From: Pseudomonadota bacterium
Lineage (GTDB): Bacteria > Pseudomonadota > Alphaproteobacteria > Acetobacterales > Acetobacteraceae
Assembly (NCBI GenBank): GCA_021779655.1
Contig: JAJYAF010000050.1
Span: 1 to 9,970, forward strand
Reading direction: 5' to 3'
Length of the DNA stretch: 9,970 bases
The position numbers were made by a program, and so were the translations under genes. The notes below the pieces were generated by a model, which saw only the letters and a list, made by a program, of their open reading frames with translations, was not told the DNA's origin and made no database searches. Shown in pieces: positions 4,697-9,970 of the stretch (position 1 is the first letter of the stretch; each line of letters begins with the position of its first letter).

Positions 4697-6244
4697 TTAC
4701 CTGAATTTCTTCCAGGCCCGGCGAAGCGCGTCATCGCCATCTGACATGGCGCCACGGCGGCACCAGCCGGCGAAAATTCCGCTTGCATAAACCGCCTCAT
4801 CCCCGGTTTCGAGCCGGCGCAGCAGGTCCATCGCGACGATGTGATCGTTATAGCCGCCGAGCAGATCCTGAAGCCGCGCACAATGCCGCAGCAGTGCCGA
4901 AAACGTCTTCGAACCCCGGAACAGGCCACTGAACGGATCGGCTGTGTAGCGGAGTTCTTTCAGGCCGATCCGCAATTTATGGCGCTCCCGGGGCACCAGC
5001 CGCTCGATATGCTTGCCGCGCTTCAGCAGCTTGGCCCGCAGCCGGTGCAGATGGCCCGTGGCGAACTCCGCCGCCGGTGCGCTCAGCCGTGGCAAGGCTT
5101 CCGCGTTCAGCGCGTTGCGCCAGCCATGCTGCGCCACGAAGGACTGCATGGAGAGCACGAAGCACGTGGTCGCCGGCGCCGCGAGCATGTCGTCTATCGC
5201 CTGGTAGGCGGCGGCCCGCGCCCGCTCAGCGGCGGCGATGATGGGCGCAAATCCCTTCTCCTCGGGGAAGGCTGGCATCGGGCCGTCCCGCAACAGCTGC
5301 AGGAACACGTCCCAGTCCCGCCCATTGCCGAGCACCGCCGCGATCCGCTTGGCACGCGCCCGGAACGTGTGGAATTCGGCACAGGGAAAGGACCGCCCGA
5401 AAGCCTTCAGGATCGCCCGCAGGCGGCGGATGGCAACCCGCATCTGGTGCACCGCGGCAACCGCGTCCCCGGCCTCGAAAACCGGAAAATTGCCGGTGAA
5501 CTGCGCGATGCAGGCATTGATGACATGCCCGATCGCCTCATCCACCGTCGGGTTGCCAACCAGCGGCGAAATGCCGCGAACGGCGGCCGGCGCCTTGCCG
5601 GAGCGCAGCGCCGCCCCCCGCACCGCTTTCGGCTGCATGCCAAGCCGTACCGGACAGCTTTCGGCAAGCGACATGCCGATACGGTAGAGCTCCGCCGGAT
5701 CGCCGGATTTCAACTCCAGCTCGATTTCCCGGACCGGTGACTTCTTTTCCCCGGCCTGGATGAAGCCGGAATCGAGCGCGACCTCGATATCGGAGGCATT
5801 GGCCGTGATGCGGCTTACCGCGCGGCGGATATCGGTTTCATAAACCGGAACGAGCGGCTGGCCGCGGACGACATCCTCCACCATCGCGGCGTAATCGGGA
5901 CCAAGCAGGGCCGGGTCCGGCGCCGGGCCTGGGGAGATAGCCTCGATCTCGCCCCGCTCGAAGATGCCGCCGTCGGATGGCCTGCGCCATTTTAAGGAAA
6001 GCGTATGGCGCCGCCCCTGCTTGCGCATCCGCAGCACCATGCAGTTGCGCTCAAGATCGCCGTTTGCCGTGTCGAAATAGCGCGTGACGAGCCGGTGGGC
6101 GGCGCCGGGTGGCGCCGCCGCCAGCGGCGGCCATTGCCGGCTGGCCTTGAAGCCGCTTTCGCTGGTCAGGAATTTCAGCTCGATTTCACGATCGGATTTC
6201 GAGTCATCCGGAAGAGCCGGGGAATCCTGACGCAATCGATCCAC
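4697..6244 (-). CDS. CYTH and CHAD domain protein (inorganic triphosphatase, YgiF-like)
   Basis: This 515-residue cytoplasmic protein has two domains. The N-terminal CYTH domain (about 18-210) is a triphosphate tunnel metalloenzyme fold. EIELKF (20-25) is the defining ExExK motif, RYFDTA (55-60) and LRMRK/LSLKW (71-86) supply basic residues of the tunnel, and EIELELKSG (173-181) is a second acidic strand. Homologues hydrolyse tripolyphosphate or other triphosphates with a divalent metal. The C-terminal CHAD domain (about 232-500) is helical and histidine-rich. VHQMRVAIRRLRA (265-277), GRDWDVF (308-314), RHKLRIGLKELRY (421-433) and LQDLLGGYNDH (458-468) are typical, and CHAD domains bind polyphosphate. 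The start given is GTG 6244, with GGAAAG touching it. TTG at 6235-6233 (residue 4), 8 bases after the same site, may be the true start. It is divergent from purC; the exact substrate is unknown. Confidence 0.9.
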   Translation of the reverse strand: MDRLRQDSPALPDDSKSDREIELKFLTSESGFKASRQWPPLAAAPPGAAHRLVTRYFDTANGDLERNCMVLRMRKQGRRHTLSLKWRRPSDGGIFERGEIEAISPGPAPDPALLGPDYAAMVEDVVRGQPLVPVYETDIRRAVSRITANASDIEVALDSGFIQAGEKKSPVREIELELKSGDPAELYRIGMSLAESCPVRLGMQPKAVRGAALRSGKAPAAVRGISPLVGNPTVDEAIGHVINACIAQFTGNFPVFEAGDAVAAVHQMRVAIRRLRAILKAFGRSFPCAEFHTFRARAKRIAAVLGNGRDWDVFLQLLRDGPMPAFPEEKGFAPIIAAAERARAAAYQAIDDMLAAPATTCFVLSMQSFVAQHGWRNALNAEALPRLSAPAAEFATGHLHRLRAKLLKRGKHIERLVPRERHKLRIGLKELRYTADPFSGLFRGSKTFSALLRHCARLQDLLGGYNDHIVAMDLLRRLETGDEAVYASGIFAGWCRRGAMSDGDDALRRAWKKFR

Positions 6245-6419
6245 CTTTCCGTTTTAGGGGCGCCATCGGTTTTACAGCCTGCACGCGGGAGATTCCAGTG
6301 TCGATGTTCCAGATCAAGCCGCGATCGCGCCGCAAATGACAGAAAGGCGGTCCGGCCATGGCGCAGGAACGGGTTGATTGGTATAGGATCGGCGCAAGCA
6401 GCACATCCAGAGGAACATC
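6245..6419. promoter_or_regulatory. divergent control region between the CYTH-CHAD gene and purC
   Basis: This 175-base gap must hold promoters for both directions. On the + strand a TATAGGAT block (6382-6389) could be a -10 element for the purine operon, but no good -35 is found at the right distance. On the minus strand nothing convincing stands out. No riboswitch-like fold or clear purine-repressor box was recognised. A short ATG-initiated frame at 6358 is out of frame with purC and has no coding look. Confidence 0.35.
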
Positions 6420-7184
6420 ATGGCTCGCCGCCGCCAGCTTTACGAAGGCAAAGCAAAGATCCTGTTCGAGGGGCCGGAACCCGGCACGCTCGTGCAATAT
6501 TTCAAGGACGACGCCACCGCCTTCAATGCCCAGAAAAAGGGCACCATTACCGGCAAGGGCGTGCTCAACAACCGGATCAGCGAATTCCTGATGATGCGGC
6601 TCGGCGAAATCAACGTCCCCACGCATTTCATCCGCCGCCTGAACATGCGCGAGCAGCTGATCAAGGAGGTCGAGATCATCCCCATCGAGGTGGTGGTGCG
6701 CAATATCGCGGCCGGCAGCCTGTCTTCCCGCCTCGGCATAGCGGAAGGGACCCGTCTGCCCCGCTCGATCATCGAATATTACTACAAGAACGACCAGCTC
6801 GGCGATCCGATGGTGGCGGAAGAGCATATCACCGCGTTCGGCTGGGCCACGCCGCCGGACATGGACGATATCGTTCACCTCACCCTGCGGATCAACGATT
6901 TCCTTACCGGCCTGTTCCTTGGCGTCGGCATCACGCTGGTGGATTTCAAGCTGGAATTCGGCCGGCTGTTCGAGAACGAGGACATGCGGATCGTGCTGGC
7001 GGACGAGATCAGCCCGGATAACTGCCGGCTGTGGGACAGCAAGACGAACGAGAAGATGGACAAGGACCGTTTCCGCCGCGATCTCGGCAGGATCGAGGAG
7101 GCCTATCAGGAAGTCGCGCGCCGCCTCGGCATTCTGCCCGAGGCCGGATTGCGCGACATGAAGGGGCCGGAGATGATGCAGTGA
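6420..7184 (+). CDS. purC: phosphoribosylaminoimidazole-succinocarboxamide (SAICAR) synthase
   Basis: PurC joins aspartate to CAIR using ATP, making SAICAR in de novo purine synthesis. The 254 residues are the normal bacterial length. YEGKAK (8-13) is the ATP-binding N-terminal motif. [11 protein letters not shown] (47-57), the RNIAAGS signature (94-100), DFKLEFG (175-181) and [12 protein letters not shown] (195-206) are all intact. ATG 6420 has AGAGGA (6409-6414) 5 bases upstream, the best ribosome site of the operon. It is first in the row purC-purS-kch-purQ-purL, and its stop overlaps the purS start. No anomalies were seen. Confidence 0.98.
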   Translation: MARRRQLYEGKAKILFEGPEPGTLVQYFKDDATAFNAQKKGTITGKGVLNNRISEFLMMRLGEINVPTHFIRRLNMREQLIKEVEIIPIEVVVRNIAAGSLSSRLGIAEGTRLPRSIIEYYYKNDQLGDPMVAEEHITAFGWATPPDMDDIVHLTLRINDFLTGLFLGVGITLVDFKLEFGRLFENEDMRIVLADEISPDNCRLWDSKTNEKMDKDRFRRDLGRIEEAYQEVARRLGILPEAGLRDMKGPEMMQ

Positions 7185-7423
7185 AAGCCATCGTCACCGT
7201 GATGCTGAAGGACGGCGTGCTCGATCCGCAGGGCAGGGCGATCGGGAACGCGCTGCATCATCTGGGTTTCGCCCAGGTGGGCGAGGTGCGGGCCGGCAAG
7301 GTGATCGAAATCGAGCTGGCCGAAACCGACCGCGCGGCGGCGAAAACCGTCGTCGAGGAGATGGCCCGCAAGCTGTTGGCCAATACCGTGATCGAGCGCT
7401 TCAAGGTCGAGATCGCCGGTTGA
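7181..7423 (+). CDS. purS: FGAM synthase subunit PurS
   Basis: PurS is the small subunit that bridges PurQ and PurL in the three-part phosphoribosylformylglycinamidine synthase, helping pass ammonia from PurQ to PurL. It has exactly 80 residues, as usual. The first beta strand [18 protein letters not shown] leads into a helix with ALHHLGF (24-30). A central strand AGKVIEIEL and the C-terminal [14 protein letters not shown] (65-78) complete the family pattern. The start is GTG 7181, sharing GTGA with the purC stop, so translation is probably coupled. Its own stop TGA (7421-7423) overlaps the TTG start of the channel gene. Confidence 0.95.
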   Translation: MKAIVTVMLKDGVLDPQGRAIGNALHHLGFAQVGEVRAGKVIEIELAETDRAAAKTVVEEMARKLLANTVIERFKVEIAG

Positions 7424-8664
7424 ATTTGCGCCGTCCTTTCCGTGAATTCGATTGGCTAAGGCCGAAATGGCTTAAATTCTACCGGCGGGCGCGGCTCGAC
7501 CTCTGGTTTCCACATGTTCCCATCGCGGTGGCCGTGGGCGGCGCCGGGCTGCTGGCGCTGTTGCCGACCATTCGGAAATATATGCAGGAATACCTGCATC
7601 TTCAGCTCGCGGGGCTGTTCGACGCGCTGCATCCGCTTTCGGCCAAAGTGCCGGCGCTGATCTTGCGGGGGGTGCCGACAGCGGTTGTGGGCTCTTTGCA
7701 GATTTTCGTCGCTGCCGGGCTTCTGGGCCGCTCGCGCCTGGCCTGGATTTCCGCGCTGGTGATCACCGCGGCGCAGCTCGCGGTGGTGGTGGGTTTCACG
7801 CACCAGCCTTGGCTTTCCAACGGGGTGATCTATCTGCTGGTCCTGCTGGCCGCGCTGCTCGGCTTCCGCGCCAGTTTTCAGCAATCCTCCCTCGCGGCGG
7901 GCACCTTGTTCGCCATTGCCGTGCTGCTGCTGGTGCTGCTTTATGGTGTCCTGGGCGCACTGATCATGGGCCCGGGCTTCGCGCCGCCCATTGTCTCGCT
8001 TCCCCAGGCGCTCTATTTCACCGTGGTCACCATGTCCACGGTGGGCTATGGCGATATTCTGCCGAAAAGCGAGGATGCGCGCTGGTTCGTGATTTCGCTG
8101 ATCGTGCTCGGCATCAGCGTTTTTATCACCTCGATCACCGCCGTGGTCGGCCCGCTGGTGCAGGGCCGGCTGAGCCGGATCCTTGAGCCGCAAAGGAGAA
8201 AAATGAGCCGCGTCAATCATTTCATCATCACCGGCGCCGGGCCGCTTGCCCATAATACCGCGCGCGAGTTGCTCGGCCGCGACCGCTCGGTGGTGGTGAT
8301 CGTCGATGACGACCAGGAGATCAGCTTCGGCGAAGCCGAAATCGTCATCGGCGATGCAACCGATCTGGAGGTGCTGCGCAAGGCGGGCGCCGAAACGGCC
8401 GAAGCGGTGCTGGCGCTTTCCGAGGACGATGCGGAAAACGCCTTTGTCATCCTGGCGCTGAAGGAACTGCGCGGCGACGTTAAAACCGTGGCGGCGGTCA
8501 GCCGGCGAAAAAACCTCGAGCGCGTGCGGCGGGTACAGCCGGGCATGATTCTGGCGCCCAACGTGCTGGGGGGCGAATTGCTGGCCATGGCCCTCACCGA
8601 CCAGAAAATCGACGGTGAGACGCTTCTGCACCGCTTTCTGGACCTGAAGCCGCAGCAGGGCTGA
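7420..8664 (+). CDS. kch: Kch-type potassium channel with cytoplasmic RCK domain
   Basis: This 414-residue inner-membrane protein closely follows the layout of E. coli Kch (417). Hydrophobic segments lie at about 33-51, 83-103, 108-126, 131-149, 158-182 and 222-246. Between the last two is the pore loop with the potassium filter TVGYGD (207-212). The fourth segment lacks the regular arginine ladder, so strong voltage sensing is unlikely. The RCK domain (about 264-400) has a Rossmann start [14 protein letters not shown] with GxG, an acidic end of strand two (VIVDDD, 293-298), [13 protein letters not shown] (311-323) and [14 protein letters not shown], as in Kch. The start is TTG 7420, overlapping the purS TGA; no in-frame ATG exists before the first membrane segments, so translation is probably coupled to purS. 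A strong internal ribosome site precedes Met262. The position inside a purine operon is unexpected. The symbol rests on overall resemblance to E. coli Kch. Confidence 0.9.
   Translation: MNLRRPFREFDWLRPKWLKFYRRARLDLWFPHVPIAVAVGGAGLLALLPTIRKYMQEYLHLQLAGLFDALHPLSAKVPALILRGVPTAVVGSLQIFVAAGLLGRSRLAWISALVITAAQLAVVVGFTHQPWLSNGVIYLLVLLAALLGFRASFQQSSLAAGTLFAIAVLLLVLLYGVLGALIMGPGFAPPIVSLPQALYFTVVTMSTVGYGDILPKSEDARWFVISLIVLGISVFITSITAVVGPLVQGRLSRILEPQRRKMSRVNHFIITGAGPLAHNTARELLGRDRSVVVIVDDDQEISFGEAEIVIGDATDLEVLRKAGAETAEAVLALSEDDAENAFVILALKELRGDVKTVAAVSRRKNLERVRRVQPGMILAPNVLGGELLAMALTDQKIDGETLLHRFLDLKPQQG
8193..8205 (+). promoter_or_regulatory. internal ribosome binding site in kch
   Basis: AAGGAG (8193-8198) lies 4 bases before an in-frame ATG (8203-8205) that encodes Met262 of the channel, within an A-rich context. 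It is stronger than the sites in front of the channel gene itself and purQ. Its placement exactly at the linker between the last membrane helix and the RCK domain argues against chance. Confidence 0.65.
8203..8664 (+). CDS. probable internal product: free RCK domain of the Kch channel
   Basis: This nested reading starts at Met262 of the channel, in the same frame and to the same stop. It would give a soluble 153-residue RCK domain beginning [13 protein letters not shown]. In the archaeal channel MthK the gating ring is built from four channel-attached and four free RCK domains made from an internal start. An internal start at the same place has also been reported for E. coli Kch. The internal ribosome site seen here (8193-8198) suggests the same arrangement. 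Production of this shorter protein is inferred, not shown. Confidence 0.55.
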   Translation: MSRVNHFIITGAGPLAHNTARELLGRDRSVVVIVDDDQEISFGEAEIVIGDATDLEVLRKAGAETAEAVLALSEDDAENAFVILALKELRGDVKTVAAVSRRKNLERVRRVQPGMILAPNVLGGELLAMALTDQKIDGETLLHRFLDLKPQQG

Positions 8665-8716
8665 GCGACGGCCCGGCGCTTTACGCAATCCTCGCGTTGC
8701 GGCACATGCTGGCTGC

Positions 8717-9379
8717 ATGATGCGAACCGCGATTCTGCTGTTTCCGGGCATCAACCGGGAACGCGACATGATCATCGCCGTGGAGCGCAGCTTCGGGGCG
8801 AAGCCGCGGATCGTCTGGCACAAGGAGACCGATCTTTCCGGGATCGATCTGGTCATTCTTCCCGGCGGCTTTTCTTACGGCGATTACCTGCGCTGCGGCG
8901 CGATCGCGGCGCAAAGCCCGGTGATGACCGCGGTGTGGCGGCACGCGGCGCGTGGCGGCTATGTGCTTGGCGTGTGCAACGGCTTTCAAATTCTCACCGA
9001 GGCCGGCCTGCTCCCCGGCGCGCTGCTGCGCAATGCCGGCCTGCGCTTTCTTTCCATGGATACCGGGCTGCGGGTGGAGCGGGCGGATACGGTCTTCACC
9101 GCGCGTTACCGGCCGGGCGAAATTTTTCGCGCGCCGATGGCCCATGGCGACGGCAATTACACGGCCGATGCCGAAACGCTGGACCGGCTGGAAGGCGAAG
9201 GCCTGGTTGCCTTCCGCTATGCCGGGGAAAACCTTAACGGCTCCGCCCGGGCGATTGCCGGGGTGTTTTCGGAAAACCTGCGGGTCCTCGGGCTGATGCC
9301 GCATCCCGAAGACCTGGTCGACCCGCTGCTGGGCGGCACCGACGGCAAGCCGCTTTTCGATTCGCTGGCGGCGGCATGA
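8717..9379 (+). CDS. purQ: FGAM synthase subunit PurQ (glutamine amidotransferase)
   Basis: PurQ is the class I glutaminase that frees ammonia from glutamine for PurL in the fourth step of purine synthesis. It has 220 residues, close to the family's usual length. The oxyanion strand [16 protein letters not shown] (50-65), the nucleophile Cys87 in GVCNGFQIL, and His196 and Glu198 in LMPHPED complete the triad. The N-terminal block reads [12 protein letters not shown], where many relatives have FPGSN, a mild variation. The start is ATG 8717 or the adjacent ATG 8720; no good ribosome site is present. A 52-base gap from the channel gene contains a weak CGCAA/TTGCG stem (8684-8701). The stop overlaps the purL start (ATGA). 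Confidence 0.96.
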   Translation: MMRTAILLFPGINRERDMIIAVERSFGAKPRIVWHKETDLSGIDLVILPGGFSYGDYLRCGAIAAQSPVMTAVWRHAARGGYVLGVCNGFQILTEAGLLPGALLRNAGLRFLSMDTGLRVERADTVFTARYRPGEIFRAPMAHGDGNYTADAETLDRLEGEGLVAFRYAGENLNGSARAIAGVFSENLRVLGLMPHPEDLVDPLLGGTDGKPLFDSLAAA

Positions 9380-9970
9380 AGATCGACGCGGCACTGGCGC
9401 GCTCCTTCGGGCTGAACACCGAGGAATACGCCAAGGTTCTGGAAATCATGGGCAGGCAGCCGACGCTCACCGAGCTTGGCATCTTCTCGGTGATGTGGTC
9501 CGAGCATTGCTCGTACAAATCCTCGCGGATATGGCTCAAGGAATTGCCGACCAAGGCGCCCTGGGTCATCCACGGGCCGGGCGAGAATGCCGGTGTGATC
9601 GATATCGGCGAAGGGCTGGCGGCGATTTTCAAGATGGAATCGCACAACCACCCGAGCTTCATCGAGCCGTATCAGGGGGCCGCGACCGGCGTTGGCGGGA
9701 TTTTGCGCGATGTGTTCACGATGGGGGCAAGGCCGATCGCCAATCTCAACGCCCTGCGCTTCGGCGATCCGAGGCTGCCGCTGACCAGGCGGCTGGTGGA
9801 TGGCGTGGTGCGCGGAATCGGCGGCTACGGGAATTGCGTGGGCGTGCCCACGGTGGGCGGGGAGGTGAACTTCCATCCGGCCTATAACGGCAACCCGCTG
9901 GTGAACGCGATGACCGTCGGCATCGCCCCGGCCGACCGGATTTTTCTCTCCGCCGCCGCCGGGCCGGGCA
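9376..9970 (+). CDS. purL: FGAM synthase large subunit PurL, N-terminal part (3' end outside window)
   Basis: PurL is the synthetase subunit of the three-part enzyme; it uses ATP and PurQ-derived ammonia to convert FGAR to FGAM. The frame stays open from ATG 9376 to the window edge, about 198 residues of an expected 730-750 for the small bacterial form. Visible are [19 protein letters not shown] (30-48), with the conserved SEHCSYK, then KMESHNHPS (86-94) of the ATP/metal site and [14 protein letters not shown] (101-114). [12 protein letters not shown] and [14 protein letters not shown] follow. The short start without an extra N-terminal PurS-like domain fits the presence of separate purS and purQ. 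The start shares ATGA with the purQ stop, so the two are translationally coupled. Confidence 0.97.
   Translation, partial: MKIDAALARSFGLNTEEYAKVLEIMGRQPTLTELGIFSVMWSEHCSYKSSRIWLKELPTKAPWVIHGPGENAGVIDIGEGLAAIFKMESHNHPSFIEPYQGAATGVGGILRDVFTMGARPIANLNALRFGDPRLPLTRRLVDGVVRGIGGYGNCVGVPTVGGEVNFHPAYNGNPLVNAMTVGIAPADRIFLSAAAGPG

Noticed and set aside
4841..5740. A 299-codon + strand frame within the CYTH-CHAD gene
   Set aside because: It mirrors the minus-strand coding sequence, where all CYTH and CHAD motifs are intact. The predicted peptide has no recognisable domain.
8665..8716. A terminator or promoter between kch and purQ
   Set aside because: Only a 5-bp CGCAA/TTGCG stem with no T run, and no convincing -35/-10 pair. 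Read-through to purQ is the simpler view.
7456..8856. A 466-codon open frame on the minus strand opposite kch
   Set aside because: It is antisense to a well-supported channel gene, has a low-complexity His/Arg/Gln-rich composition typical of shadow frames in GC-rich DNA, and shows no domain motif.
1..9970. CRISPR arrays, tRNA or rRNA genes, phage or toxin-antitoxin modules
   Set aside because: No regularly spaced repeats, cloverleaf-type sequences, rRNA-like stretches or characteristic small gene pairs were seen on either strand.

Overview
The window looks like a chromosomal segment of a high-G+C alphaproteobacterium, possibly of the Acetobacteraceae/Rhodospirillales side. The lineage is inferred from the three-part PurS/PurQ/small-PurL purine enzyme, the citrate synthase type and the codon use; it is not proven. 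Nearly all genes are housekeeping-type, and both ends cut through genes (gyrB at the left, purL at the right).

Left part (1-3050): the 3' part of gyrB (DNA gyrase B, from the TOPRIM acidic motif to the stop), then a SixA-like histidine phosphatase, then gltA (type II citrate synthase) with its own leader. All are on the + strand.

Middle part (3051-4696): this is the odd section. A strong G+C hairpin follows gltA, then comes an AT-rich (about 45% G+C) orphan gene for a small exported protein. Next is a roughly 415-base stretch without an intact gene that carries a short IS3-type transposase relic on the minus strand and two clean palindromes, then an hsp20 small heat-shock gene whose leader can fold over its ribosome binding site. 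Between hsp20 and the convergent next gene lie a perfect 10-bp hairpin and a long, almost perfect palindrome of about 115 bases, which also places a T-rich tail behind the minus-strand gene.

Right part (4697-9970): a minus-strand CYTH-CHAD protein (inorganic triphosphatase/polyphosphate-binding type) faces away from a purine operon, purC-purS-kch-purQ-purL. PurC makes SAICAR. PurS, PurQ and PurL together form FGAM synthase, with PurQ supplying ammonia from glutamine to PurL through PurS. Unexpectedly, a full-length six-helix Kch-type potassium channel with an RCK domain sits between purS and purQ, joined to purS by a stop/start overlap. Inside the channel gene a strong ribosome binding site precedes an in-frame ATG exactly at the start of the RCK domain. 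The cell may therefore make the full channel plus a free RCK domain, as is known for MthK and reported for E. coli Kch.

No tRNA, rRNA, CRISPR array, complete insertion sequence or phage gene was seen. The best leads are the internal RCK start, the channel within the purine operon, the large palindrome, the acquired AT-rich segment with its IS scar, and the possible RNA thermometer before hsp20.
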